Assembly: GCA_938021455.1 (NCBI GenBank)
Contig: CALIGP010000317.1
Coordinates: 1-15,115 of the forward strand
From: an uncultured Lewinella sp.
GTDB taxonomy: Bacteria; Bacteroidota; Bacteroidia; Chitinophagales; Saprospiraceae
Length of the DNA stretch: 15,115 nt
Direction: 5' to 3'
The notes under the pieces were generated by a model, which saw only the letters and a program-made list of their open reading frames with translations, did not search any database and was not told the DNA's origin. Position numbers and translations under genes: made by a program. This document shows, piece by piece, positions 1 to 7,385 of this stretch (position 1 is its first letter; each line of letters begins with the position of its first letter).

Positions 1-335
1 GCAGTGGGCTTACCTCCGAAATTACGGACCACCTCTTTGTCAAAGTTGATCGCCAATATCGCCGCCTCGACTTCAAAGACCTCCATTATCTCGAAAGCTA
101 CGGCAACTACGTCAAGCTATGGACCAGCGGAGAAGACTTCCTCCTCACCGCCCGTACCCTCAGTAGCTTCCAGTCGGAATTGCCGCCTTCTTTCCAGAAA
201 ATCCATAAGAGCTACATCGTCAATAAGGCCCTGGTGAATTACCTCGAAGGCAATCAACTTGCCATGCGTAGTGGGCAAGTACTCCCCGTAGGTAAGTTGC
301 AACGGGAGGCGGTGAAACGGTGGGTGATGGGATAA
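1..335 (+). CDS. LytTR-family response regulator, C-terminal part (5' end outside window)
   Basis: The frame is open from the left edge (first whole codon at base 3) to the TAA at 333-335 and encodes about 110 residues. They match a LytTR DNA-binding domain: a strand reading LFVKVD, then YLESYGNYVKLW, a TLSSF..ELPPSFQKIHKSYIVN stretch and LPVGK near the end. In this family the LytTR domain usually follows a receiver (REC) domain, and together they form the output half of a two-component system with a membrane histidine kinase. The receiver would lie left of the window, so its presence is inference. LytTR domains bind direct repeats through an all-beta fold in the cytoplasm. The gene ends 3 bp before a strong hairpin and converges on the haloperoxidase gene. 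Domain identity is near certain; the regulated genes cannot be told from here. Confidence 0.9.
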   Translation, partial: SGLTSEITDHLFVKVDRQYRRLDFKDLHYLESYGNYVKLWTSGEDFLLTARTLSSFQSELPPSFQKIHKSYIVNKALVNYLEGNQLAMRSGQVLPVGKLQREAVKRWVMG

Positions 336-337
336 AT

Positions 338-377
338 GCCATAAGCGCAATCCCCCGGAGGTGACTGCGCTTATGGC
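338..377. terminator. Bidirectional hairpin terminator between convergent genes
   Basis: A perfect 12-bp inverted repeat (338-349 with 366-377, arm gccataagcgca) encloses a 16-base loop. It lies directly after the LytTR stop codon and 18 bp beyond the 3' end of the haloperoxidase gene on the other strand. No strong T run follows on the + strand (taataaaat). Reading leftwards, the - strand has a short T-rich stretch before the stem rather than after it. Position and stem strength argue for a shared terminator or mRNA 3'-end stabiliser. Confidence 0.7.
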
Positions 378-395
378 TAATAAAATAACGGGGGA

Positions 396-2360
396 TTAAA
401 TCCGGATGGTCGTACCGTCGAATTTAGGCAGCGTCATGGAGAAGTTCTCGCCAAACGTCAGCTTCTGCTCTTCCAGAATAGCAATGGCGATGGCTTCACC
501 CATCAACAGCGACTCGTAGTAGTCCGTGAAGTAATGGACACCCGCCCAGTTCCGGCCGATCGCAATGTTAGAAGCCAACTTATTCAACTCTCCTTCCACC
601 GTTAGCTGCGCCAGCTTACAGTCTTTGTCGAGTACAGGGACTACGTCTAGCTTGTTGCCATTGTTGGTCGGTACGAAGGCCAGGTTAGCCGACTTGAGCT
701 GGTAGCCTGGGAAGGGCAATACCTCCGCAAGGCCCGTTATCTGGTTGGCTTCGTTGGCGGCGGGGTCACTGGGGTCAATCAGCGACAACGGCGCGCAGTG
801 GTCGAAAAACGCTTTCAGAATCGTTACGCAAGCACCCGCCACCGTTGCGTGGCCCGCCCCGTAGGCCGGGTGCATCGGGGAGCCTTCGCAGAAGGCCATG
901 GGCAGCAAGTGACTGTCCGCTTGTTCTGCTGCCGGCTTACTTCCGTTTTGGGCAGCGTTGTGGGTCTTCACGTCATCGAGGATATTGCTGAGGTCGGCGG
1001 CCATGTCCATCAGATCGGGGGCCTGATCCCGTAGTACATCTACTTTGTGGATGCGAGCGGCCATAACTTCCGGCCGACAGCGGCGGTGGACATTATACTT
1101 CTGAAACCGGACGGCCTTCAGCGCTCGCGTGGCGACTTCCGTCACTAGCGAGAGAATGTGCGGTCCGCCGAAGTGCGCAAAGCCCTGCTGGTGGTCGATG
1201 TTGTCTGCCGTCTGAAACGGAATACCCGGATCAAAAGCTGTCCCGTTGCCTAAGAGCAAAAGACAAGCGTTCAGATAGGCCTCATAAAGTGCATCGTAAT
1301 GCACGTAAGTGGCCAGGTCGCGCGGCGTGTAGATGAACCGACGGGCAGGTGCTGCCTGGTAGGCTTCCTGGCCTCGCAGATCTGCGGCGTTCTGTACGTC
1401 AAGGTATTCTTCCCAGCTGGTCATGTAGTCCTTCCCGGGCTCCGCTACCCGGATGCGTTGATCAATGTCAATGGCACCGTAGCTAATGCGGCCATCGGCT
1501 GGCGTCCGCTCTCCTGCAAAACCGGAGTCGCCAGCCAGCAAAAATTGAGAGAGGTAAGGGCCAACGTCGTCTCCACGGGTGATGCCACGGAAGGCCGTGG
1601 CCGGAGTCGGAGCTGTCCTGCGCCGGGTAGCTGCCTGCTGATCCGTCACGGTTCCGCTGCCAGCAAACCAGGGTAGGTCAGCCATTTCATCGGTGAGTTT
1701 TTTGATCTCTTCCACTCTCGGCTTCTTTCCCTCAACGATGTCCAGGAAGTTGGTGGCGGAAATGTCATCCTTATCTTTCGTAACCCCAAGGCCCATTACT
1801 CCTGCGGAGAAATGGCGGAAAGGAACGTCCCGGAGAAGGGCCTGAGCGTAAATTTCCGCCATTTCTGCCGTCAATTCGTCGCTGCCCACGGTAGGTGCCG
1901 GAGGCATGGTTAACGCCTGCGCATCGGGTCCCTGCAAATCGTAGGCTAGGCCAGCACTCTGGCTTTCCCAGGCTCGAACGTTTAGGCCCGGTATGCCCTG
2001 GGCTTTGGCCGAGAGCCACGCCGGTGGCGTCGTGGTGGAGCCGTTGCAGTTGCCCTCGTGGCCAAGGGGCGTATCCCGGAAGTCCCGGAAATCGCCACTG
2101 TCAACCGCTCGAACGAAGCGTTGGTAATGGTCGGGGTTGTCGACCAATCCGGTATCCGGATTATGCGGTAGCCCTTTAGTGAAGGACGCGAGATAACTCG
2201 GCAGGCCTTCTTTGTCAAGGCCATGGGTGGCCGTCGTTGCCGCGCAATGCCGGAAGCGTTGCTCGTCGCTGTTTTCCAGCTGGGGTGGGTGAATGCGTTC
2301 GCGGGCCATCTGGGAGGCCTGGTCACGTACGGCATGGGAATTGTGTCTTCTGTAACTCAT
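396..2360 (-). CDS. Vanadium-dependent haloperoxidase (bromoperoxidase type)
   Basis: The 654-residue enzyme uses vanadate to oxidise bromide or iodide with H2O2, giving hypohalous acid that halogenates organic molecules. All three vanadate-site motifs are present: KYNVHRRCRP (K421, R429), HPAYGAGHA (H497, A502, G503, H504) and GRNWAGVH (R603, H609). H504 corresponds to the acid-base histidine and H609 to the vanadate ligand. H497 matches the second active-site histidine of Corallina-type bromoperoxidases. Similarity to those algal enzymes runs from an early ASFTKGLPH motif to the last residues (LPKFDGTTI). The algal proteins are about 600 residues; the extra length here is mainly a loop of about 40 residues between H504 and R603. 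The position that is serine in Corallina (S483) is alanine here. No signal peptide is visible, so a cytoplasmic place or non-Sec export is possible. The gene is G+C-rich like its neighbours to the right and left. It starts 3 bp from a chance reading frame of the broken cysteine synthase, so its promoter should lie within about 2361-2540. Confidence 0.93.
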   Translation of the reverse strand: MSYRRHNSHAVRDQASQMARERIHPPQLENSDEQRFRHCAATTATHGLDKEGLPSYLASFTKGLPHNPDTGLVDNPDHYQRFVRAVDSGDFRDFRDTPLGHEGNCNGSTTTPPAWLSAKAQGIPGLNVRAWESQSAGLAYDLQGPDAQALTMPPAPTVGSDELTAEMAEIYAQALLRDVPFRHFSAGVMGLGVTKDKDDISATNFLDIVEGKKPRVEEIKKLTDEMADLPWFAGSGTVTDQQAATRRRTAPTPATAFRGITRGDDVGPYLSQFLLAGDSGFAGERTPADGRISYGAIDIDQRIRVAEPGKDYMTSWEEYLDVQNAADLRGQEAYQAAPARRFIYTPRDLATYVHYDALYEAYLNACLLLLGNGTAFDPGIPFQTADNIDHQQGFAHFGGPHILSLVTEVATRALKAVRFQKYNVHRRCRPEVMAARIHKVDVLRDQAPDLMDMAADLSNILDDVKTHNAAQNGSKPAAEQADSHLLPMAFCEGSPMHPAYGAGHATVAGACVTILKAFFDHCAPLSLIDPSDPAANEANQITGLAEVLPFPGYQLKSANLAFVPTNNGNKLDVVPVLDKDCKLAQLTVEGELNKLASNIAIGRNWAGVHYFTDYYESLLMGEAIAIAILEEQKLTFGENFSMTLPKFDGTTIRI

Positions 2361-2466
2361 GGGTTATCGGTTGAGATGAATAAAGAGTACTACCTGAGGG
2401 TTATGGGTGATAAATGCGTTGTTCAGGTGTACTGCAAAATTCAGGGCATCCGATGGACTTCCACTT

Positions 2467-2521
2467 ATAACTTTTGTTATCCAGCCTTTGGCGTAGCCGT
2501 GCCGGCTGTTGAATAAAGACT
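2467..2521 (-). repeat. Imperfect palindrome with GGCTAYGCCAA core (attC-like, unproven)
   Basis: On the - strand this 55-bp stretch lies where cysteine synthase similarity stops. It contains cagcc/ggctg arms (2482-2486 with 2504-2508), outer ttat/ataa arms (2477-2480, 2513-2516) and an adjacent ataac-tttt-gttat palindrome (2467-2480). Its centre reads ggctacgccaa on the - strand, nearly the same as ggctatgccaa in the palindrome at 13005-13072 (+ strand). Two long imperfect palindromes sharing a core look like members of one dispersed structured repeat, possibly integron attC-like. No integrase gene is present. Confidence 0.3.
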
Positions 2522-2542
2522 TTTTCTGGGAGAGTGTTTGAC

Positions 2543-2875
2543 CTTTGACTAACTCCAAGGTCGCCCCAAAAGCGATCATCGTTTGCAGCTTCTCCGCCGC
2601 GAACGCATCCGAAGAAACAAAATGAGCTTTATAACCTTTTGCTGAATAGATCATGGCCAGCGAACTTCCCGTACTTCCTCCTGTGTAATCCACTACCGTT
2701 CCTCCTTTTTGAAGGTCGCCTCTCTTTTCTCCACCTTCCACCATGGCCAGCGCCATGCGGTCTTTCATGCTACCCGTAGGATTGGCCCCTTCCAGCTTTA
2801 CGTAGATATCTGCGCTTTCCGGGCCAACCAGTTTTTCCAGTTTGACCAGGGGGGGGTGTTTCCGATTCCTTTCAT
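2543..2875 (-). pseudogene. Cysteine synthase (PLP-dependent) remnant, frameshifted and 3'-truncated
   Basis: O-acetylserine sulfhydrylase makes cysteine from O-acetylserine and sulfide. Three signatures remain: IGNTP at the N terminus (ATG at 2873-2875), the PLP-lysine motif GANPTGSMKDR, and the phosphate-binding TGGSTGSS followed by KGYKAHFVSSDAFAAEKL. Two lesions are visible. A run of eight G (2849-2856 on +) puts the N-terminal residues MKGIGNTP out of frame with LVKLEKLVG; six or nine bases would restore the frame. After residues ATLELVK (about 2543) the similarity ends, so roughly the C-terminal half of a normal protein of about 300 residues is gone. The frame that continues to 2364 is unrelated sequence. 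A sequencing error could explain the homopolymer shift but not the lost 3' half. It lies between the haloperoxidase and a toxin-antitoxin module. Confidence 0.85.
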
Positions 2876-2930
2876 GGTGGATTTTTCTAAAAGTAAGGAG
2901 TACTTGCTATGGGGCCGCTGAAAGGCTTGG

Positions 2931-3296
2931 TTATTCTTCTTCGAAAAGGATTACCTCTTTGATTCTATTTTCAACAATAGTTGAGGGAATGGAATCAATA
3001 TCAGACTTATCGTAAACTGCAATTAGATAGACACTAGTTTCACCATTGTCTAATCTGTTCTCAATATCAATGTTTACATAGGTAATGAGCCTGCCTCCTC
3101 CACTTTTACCACGACCTTTACTCTTTATGGCAAACCGGATCTTATAAGCGTTAGGGCTTAGTCTGTCACCAAGATAAGGGTCTTCTTCCAGCTTCTCTAC
3201 AACTAACTTTATATCTCTACCTAAGGATTTGTACTTCTTCGATAGCTTTTTAGCTTCTCGCTTAAAAGTTTCCGTTAGTTTGATGTTAGAGGGCAT
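2931..3296 (-). CDS. RelE/ParE-superfamily toxin
   Basis: The 121-residue basic protein starts with a lysine-rich helical pair (FKREAKKLSKKYKSLGRDI), followed by LEEDPYLGDRL, YKIRFAIKSKGRGKSGGGRLITYV and a C-terminal strand (VYLIAVYDKSD). This order, and especially the KSKG(R)GKSGG-RLITY strand, is typical of a RelE/ParE branch common in Bacteroidota. Family members are either ribosome-dependent mRNA nucleases (RelE) or gyrase poisons (ParE); the sequence here does not decide which. The start codon overlaps the end of the antitoxin gene by 11 bp (...gatgccctctaac), the classic coupled arrangement with the antitoxin first. The gene is A+T-rich compared with the flanking haloperoxidase and propeller genes, which suggests mobility. 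It ends 55 bp before the start codon of the broken cysteine synthase. Confidence 0.85.
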   Translation of the reverse strand: MPSNIKLTETFKREAKKLSKKYKSLGRDIKLVVEKLEEDPYLGDRLSPNAYKIRFAIKSKGRGKSGGGRLITYVNIDIENRLDNGETSVYLIAVYDKSDIDSIPSTIVENRIKEVILFEEE

Positions 3297-3504
3297 CCAA
3301 AAAGTCCTTTACCGTTTCTGTAGATTCATTTTGACCAGCTTCTAGTTCTTTAGCTTCTAACAAGCCTGATTTTATCGAACGGGTAATTCCCTCTAAGGCA
3401 TCCATTTGTTCGACAATCTTCGATAAGCGATTCCAATCGGCAATGGAGATGACTACAGAAGTCCTTTCACCTTGACTATCAGTAAGATATTGAATGTTAG
3501 TCAT
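3286..3504 (-). CDS. Phd/YefM-like antitoxin of the RelE/ParE-type toxin
   Basis: This 72-residue acidic protein begins MTNIQYLTDSQGERTSVVISIADWNRL, a form resembling Phd/YefM-like antitoxins of Bacteroidota (LTD..GE.T.VV..I.D...L). An acidic tail (AKELEAGQNESTETVKDFLDAL) follows and would wrap around the toxin. Such antitoxins bind their partner in the cytoplasm, block it, and usually repress their own promoter. The last codons overlap the toxin start, so translation is coupled. The N-terminal DNA-binding fold is short and family placement rests on a few positions, but the position in front of a clear toxin gene makes the role likely. No convincing operator or TAnnTTTG box is seen in the 80 bp upstream. 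Confidence 0.78.
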   Translation of the reverse strand: MTNIQYLTDSQGERTSVVISIADWNRLSKIVEQMDALEGITRSIKSGLLEAKELEAGQNESTETVKDFLDAL

Positions 3505-3782
3505 ATTGGATAAGTTGGTTGTCTTTCGTCAACAGATTGATAATCTTTTTAGTTTCGTCTCCGCTCTTATCACTGAACACACATCAAGGCATTAAATCAA
3601 CTTTGCATGATCTAAAAACGGAGCGGAGTCGTTTTTGAGTCCTTTGAGCGCCCGGTGCGGATGACAGCCTAAACCCCCAGTCACTTAGCAACCACGAAGT
3701 GAATCCCCAGCTATCCTGCATCTTGAAACTTGCACCCTTGCACTCAATAACCCAAACCCTGCACCCTGCGCGCCGTCGCCCC
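3505..3782. other. Intergenic region with hairpin and TGCACCCT-type low-complexity DNA
   Basis: No gene is supported here. 3614-3620 (aaaaacg) pairs with 3630-3636 (cgttttt) around a 9-base loop, an A/T-sided hairpin ending in T5 that may stop transcription on the + strand. 3728-3775 is a degenerate repetition of ttgcaccc/ctgcaccct units just beyond the 3' end of the propeller/barrel gene. This DNA must contain the upstream sequence of the antitoxin gene (leftward) and the 3' end of the large gene at 3783. Confidence 0.5.
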
Positions 3783-6644
3783 CTAAAACCCTCCACTCAC
3801 CAAAAACCGGAACCGCACATCATTCGCTTCCCCGGAGAACAAATCCCGGTCCAGCCGGTAGGCCAGTTCAAAGCCCACGGTGATGTCCTGCGCGTTTAGC
3901 CAGACGTTGTCGAAGAGGAACTGCCCCCCGACGGAGCTGGCCGAGATGTTCCGGAGGCTCGTCCCGTCCAGGCTGTAGCTATGGTAATCATAGAAGGCAT
4001 TCAATCGCACCCGCTGGAAGTAAGTGACGCCCGCAATGCCGAAATCAGGGTACAGAACCGGGAGCTGATAATTCACCCCCAGGCGATAGACCCGATCAGC
4101 GGGCGGCGCAACGTAGCCGCGCGCATACCGAAAACCATCCGGAAACTGATAAGCATTGCGGATGGGCTCCCGCTGGTAGTCGAAGTCCAGCTTCAGGCCG
4201 TGAGTAGCGAACAGGCCCGGGAGATTGATGGCCGAGCGTAGCAAAAACCGGTCCCCCAAATCATCCGCCCCAAAGCCCTGGTCGTAGCGCAGGAACAGGG
4301 AGACGCCAAGCCGAGATTGCACCTGCTGGTAGGCTAATCGTTGAAAACTGGAGAAGGCCAGCTGTAGCCCCAGCCCGCCGAAGTTATCCGGCAGTTCCCC
4401 GCCTTCGTTGTTGCTTAGGGCATAGTAGGTGTATTCAGCTGCCGGTGTCAGGTTGGTCTGGAAGTTGCCCGCCACCCAGGTCAGTGGCACCCGAACGCCA
4501 CCACTAACCGTTAACTGGTTCAGATTAACCCGGTTAAAGACCGTGTCTACGCCCGCCCGGAAGGTGGAGTAGTTGCGGTCCCGCAGCTCCACGGCTGCGC
4601 GCAGTACCGGGAACAGACCCCCGTAATTCACTGAAGCGCTGGCGGCCGACCGCTTCTCGTTCAGGTTGTACTGCCCGTCCACATCAATGGCGATGGTGTT
4701 CAGCGCATTCGTTGCCGCGATGATCGCCCCGGGACTCACGTAGCTGCCGTTATACGACCAGCTGTGTAGTTTGATGCCACCAAGATTGTCGGAAAAATCA
4801 CTCACGGCGTACTCCTTGGCTTTCACCGTGCTGGAGAGATCGACCGCCTCCTCCACGAATCCCGCCGAGCGCTCATAAAAGCTCGGCCCGGCGGGCAGCG
4901 TTCCACCCGGAATGCCCGCGTACAGTCCGCCATACACGCCGCCAGATTTTCCCCCGCTCGTAAGCGCCAACTGACGCAACCGATCTCCCTTCGGCGTCGG
5001 CTCGGCGTAGATGAGCTGTCCGTCCTTAGTCAATACTGGCATCGTCGCGCCCACGGCAACGTTGGTCAACTGAGCAATGTCTCCGTTGGAAGGGTTGAGC
5101 TGATAGATGTTGTCCACTCCGTCCCGACCACTCACGTACACCAGCGTTCCGTTGTCCGCCACCCGCAGCAAGTCAATCGCTTCCGGCGACCGCTCCTTGA
5201 GGGTTGTGGTCTGCCCCGAGGCCAGGTCCAGCGCCATAATGGCAATACCGCTATACTGCTGGTCGAAGAAGTAAACCATCTTCCCGTCCGGAGAAAATCG
5301 CGGGAAACTCACCGAGCTGGCGTTACGGCGGAAGCGGCTCTCCACCTCACCGGTAGCAGTGTTCAAGACTACAATTTCTGGCGGACCCGCCAAGGGGTCA
5401 TGGTAAACGGCCACGATCTGCCGCCCATCAAAACTTAGCGAAGGAGACAGGTACTTACCCTTGTCGGTCAGCTGCCGTTTCCGGCCACTCCCGAGCTCGT
5501 ATAGAATGATGTCACTAAACTGCAGGTTCGTGTAGCGGGGGTGCTGCCGCCGTTCCATCCAGACGGCGAACTTGCCGCTCACATCTACGTAGGGCTCCCG
5601 TTGGATGCCCAGGTTGGTGACTACCCGGTCGGGGCCACCCGTCAGATCAATCTCCACCAGCTGTGGCAATATCTGGAAGCCGCTACGCAAGGCCAGTAAA
5701 CGGCCTTGCCCGTCCATTGACGGAAAGCGATAATTCACGATGTCTTTGCGTTGGTCACCGATGGCTTTTCCCGCTACGAAGGGCGCGCGGGCGGCAGTGA
5801 GGCTGTCTTGTGCCGCCTTCAAGTCAGCCATCGTGGTGGCATACAGTTCTGGCGTGCTTAGTCCGGTTTCCTTCTTCAGCGCCCGGCTGAAAGAGTAGAG
5901 CAGGCCGCCCTGGGCCGCGCCCTGGTGCAGCACCTTGCGCCAAACGTCGTTGCCGTAGCGCTCGCGGGCATAGGTCAGCATCCCGTAACCGTAGCGGTAG
6001 TGGTCGGGCACCAGCTGCCGGAAACTGTTGTTGCGGGCCACGGGATACTTGTAGATGATGTCGTTGGCCAGCAGGCTGCGTAGGGTGCCCGTAAAGGCCG
6101 GGGTCCGGCCGCGCCCCCCCGGGCTCATGGCCGTTTCGTAGATCGTTGCGTCGCCCTCGCTGAACCAGTTCGGGACGGCAATGCCGGAGAGCACCGCCCA
6201 GCCGAATTGCCCCTGTAGGTAGCTCACTAGCTTGGTCAGCCCGCGCCGCTCATTGCTGTTTTGCTGCACGTGGCGGAACTCGTGTATCGTGAGCAGGTCC
6301 ATCCAGTCTGCCGTACTCAGCAGACTGAAAGACTGCGGGCCCGTCGCGAAAAATCCGGAGCGGAAGGGCGCCAGCCCCACGAACCCGTTGATGGTCATAT
6401 TCGGCGTCTGCAGCACGATGTCTACGTCAAATTGCTGCTCCCCGATACTGCGGGTGTGCTTCTCATTGAGCAGCTCAATGAGCGTCGCGACGCGCTTGGC
6501 GCGGGCCTCGTAGCCCTTCGGGAAAAGGACCCGGCCTTCCGTCGTCTCAATCTTTTGCCAATCCACCGCCGGTGGGTGCAGCCCTATTTGGGCGCGGACG
6601 CAGGTGCAAAGAAGAAGTAATAATAGCAGGGAGAGGTAGCGCAT
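3783..6644 (-). CDS. Exported HExxH metallopeptidase-like / TolB-type propeller / outer-membrane barrel protein
   Basis: The 953-residue protein starts with a hydrophobic signal peptide (MRYLSLLLLLLLCTCVRAQ, probable cleavage before or after the Q). Residues about 30-270 form a gluzincin-like domain: HEFRH at 121-125 gives two zinc histidines and a catalytic glutamate, and WFSEGDA supplies E163 as likely third ligand. Residues about 290-640 contain repeated propeller strands of the TolB/WD40-like type (LSPSLSFDGRQIVAVY, FPRFSPDGKMVYFFD, PVLTKDGQLIYAE). Residues about 650-953 alternate polar and aromatic positions (VDGQYNLNEKRSAASASVNYG) and end in phenylalanine, as expected of an outer-membrane beta-barrel. 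Homologues are usually annotated only as TolB-like or PD40 proteins. A surface peptidase tethered by its own barrel fits what is seen; the substrate is unknown. A lipoprotein reading of the two cysteines in the signal peptide is less likely, because no good lipobox follows. The gene stands alone, divergent from the GNAT toxin gene. Confidence 0.82.
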   Translation of the reverse strand: MRYLSLLLLLLLCTCVRAQIGLHPPAVDWQKIETTEGRVLFPKGYEARAKRVATLIELLNEKHTRSIGEQQFDVDIVLQTPNMTINGFVGLAPFRSGFFATGPQSFSLLSTADWMDLLTIHEFRHVQQNSNERRGLTKLVSYLQGQFGWAVLSGIAVPNWFSEGDATIYETAMSPGGRGRTPAFTGTLRSLLANDIIYKYPVARNNSFRQLVPDHYRYGYGMLTYARERYGNDVWRKVLHQGAAQGGLLYSFSRALKKETGLSTPELYATTMADLKAAQDSLTAARAPFVAGKAIGDQRKDIVNYRFPSMDGQGRLLALRSGFQILPQLVEIDLTGGPDRVVTNLGIQREPYVDVSGKFAVWMERRQHPRYTNLQFSDIILYELGSGRKRQLTDKGKYLSPSLSFDGRQIVAVYHDPLAGPPEIVVLNTATGEVESRFRRNASSVSFPRFSPDGKMVYFFDQQYSGIAIMALDLASGQTTTLKERSPEAIDLLRVADNGTLVYVSGRDGVDNIYQLNPSNGDIAQLTNVAVGATMPVLTKDGQLIYAEPTPKGDRLRQLALTSGGKSGGVYGGLYAGIPGGTLPAGPSFYERSAGFVEEAVDLSSTVKAKEYAVSDFSDNLGGIKLHSWSYNGSYVSPGAIIAATNALNTIAIDVDGQYNLNEKRSAASASVNYGGLFPVLRAAVELRDRNYSTFRAGVDTVFNRVNLNQLTVSGGVRVPLTWVAGNFQTNLTPAAEYTYYALSNNEGGELPDNFGGLGLQLAFSSFQRLAYQQVQSRLGVSLFLRYDQGFGADDLGDRFLLRSAINLPGLFATHGLKLDFDYQREPIRNAYQFPDGFRYARGYVAPPADRVYRLGVNYQLPVLYPDFGIAGVTYFQRVRLNAFYDYHSYSLDGTSLRNISASSVGGQFLFDNVWLNAQDITVGFELAYRLDRDLFSGEANDVRFRFLVSGGF

Positions 6645-6699
6645 AGTTCGTGGCCGGTAGGTTTAGCTCGATGCTCAATATGGGGATAATATTGGATTA

Positions 6700-6750
6700 G
6701 GTCACCACGCGCTCCCGCGCGTGTACGGACCCATCGCGTGCTGCTATCTA
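6700..6750 (+). repeat. Two-hairpin dispersed repeat, copy 1 (shortened)
   Basis: ggtcaccacgcgctcccgcgcgtgtacggac matches copies at 7881 and 13165 (reverse). The first hairpin (cgcgc-tccc-gcgcg) is intact. The second begins catcgcg but breaks off and is joined to gctgctatct, a 10-mer that also occurs in copy 2, about 43 bases after the second hairpin. Copy 1 therefore looks like the same element with an internal deletion. It lies between two divergent genes. Confidence 0.75.
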
Positions 6751-6848
6751 AGGTTACCGCTCAATAGTTGAGTTCTAGCATTACGCTGATGGTAAAATTT
6801 ATAGTCTTTTTTGGTCAACTTTTAACTTAAGTTGTCAATAATTGACTG

Positions 6849-6856
6849 TATATTTG
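6849..6856 (+). promoter_or_regulatory. Putative Bacteroidota -7 box of the GNAT/Xre module
   Basis: TATATTTG fits the TAnnTTTG -7 consensus of the Bacteroidota housekeeping sigma factor and lies 16 bases before the ATG at 6873. A clear TTTG -33 element at the usual spacing is not seen. A ribosome-binding sequence GGGAAG (6859-6864) lies 8 bases before the start. Transcription would begin about 10 bases before the ATG, a short leader that would suit an autoregulated module. Confidence 0.45.
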
Positions 6857-6872
6857 TTGGGAAGTACAAATC

Positions 6873-7385
6873 ATGCGAGTTAATCTCAAAGAGGTCCAAA
6901 GTGGTGAGCTGATAGAGGCTCTTATTACGAAAGCCAATAAAAAAGAGCTTCCGCCAAAAAGAGAGGGGTGGCAGTTCACCTGGAAGAAACTGGGTAATAC
7001 AGAAGGTGCTGATTTCTACAAATTAACTACTGTTGAAGAACCCGATGTTATCGAGGGTATGTTAATGCTGACGTTAATCAATGAAGAGATGTTATACTTG
7101 AACAATATTGAAGTAGCTCCCCACAACTACGGTAAAGATGGACGGTATGACAATGTCGCAGGTGGTCTTCTGGCCTTCGGTTGCTATAAAAGTTTTGAAC
7201 AGGGAAAAAACTATTACTTAGGCTATCTCTCCTTCGAGAGTAAAACAAAGCTGATAGAGCTGTATCAGAACAAGTATGGCGCAACCTTTGCAATGGGACA
7301 AAAGATGTTCTTTGATCCAAAAGCTGGTAAGCAGCTGATGAAAAAGTTCTTAACCATAAAATTTGGAGAAAATGAAGAAGAGTGA
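6873..7385 (+). CDS. GNAT-like acetyltransferase, probable toxin of a toxin/Xre module
   Basis: The 170-residue protein has a central GNAT-like core: LYLNNIEVAPHNYGKDGRYDNVAGGLLAFGCYKSF, then YYLGYLSFESKTKLIELYQNKYGA. The strand LNNIEVAPHN and the phrase SKTKLIELYQNKYGA are typical of acetyltransferases with an 'xIEvaPxN' beta-strand 4 and a C-terminal K-x-GA element. The canonical acetyl-CoA loop Q/R-x-x-G-x-G/A is altered to Y-GKDGRYDNVAGG. Many GNAT proteins paired with a DNA-binding partner acetylate aminoacyl-tRNA and stop translation. Here the partner is an Xre-type protein whose gene overlaps the 3' end by 14 bp. The gene order is toxin first, as in HigBA-like modules. Toxicity and substrate are inference; a non-toxic modification enzyme is the alternative. 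The promoter and ribosome-binding site are close upstream, and a dispersed repeat lies on each side of the pair. Confidence 0.7.
   Translation: MRVNLKEVQSGELIEALITKANKKELPPKREGWQFTWKKLGNTEGADFYKLTTVEEPDVIEGMLMLTLINEEMLYLNNIEVAPHNYGKDGRYDNVAGGLLAFGCYKSFEQGKNYYLGYLSFESKTKLIELYQNKYGATFAMGQKMFFDPKAGKQLMKKFLTIKFGENEEE

Noticed and set aside
1299..1676. 125-codon + strand frame inside the haloperoxidase
   Set aside because: It is antisense to a gene with complete catalytic motifs, and its translation has no recognisable domain; a G+C-rich shadow frame.
2364..2542. In-frame continuation of the cysteine synthase frame as a real C-terminus
   Set aside because: The sequence after ELVK shares nothing with the family and contains palindromic DNA; it is best read as non-coding replacement sequence upstream of the haloperoxidase.
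3018..3080. Idea that the RelE/ParE-type toxin is frameshifted or dead
   Set aside because: The frame is intact from the overlapping start codon to the stop, with the KSGG-RLITY strand and C-terminal strand present.
3584..3796. 70-codon - strand frame over the intergenic repeat
   Set aside because: It covers low-complexity TGCACCCT-type DNA and overlaps the 3' end of the large gene; no ribosome-binding site or domain.
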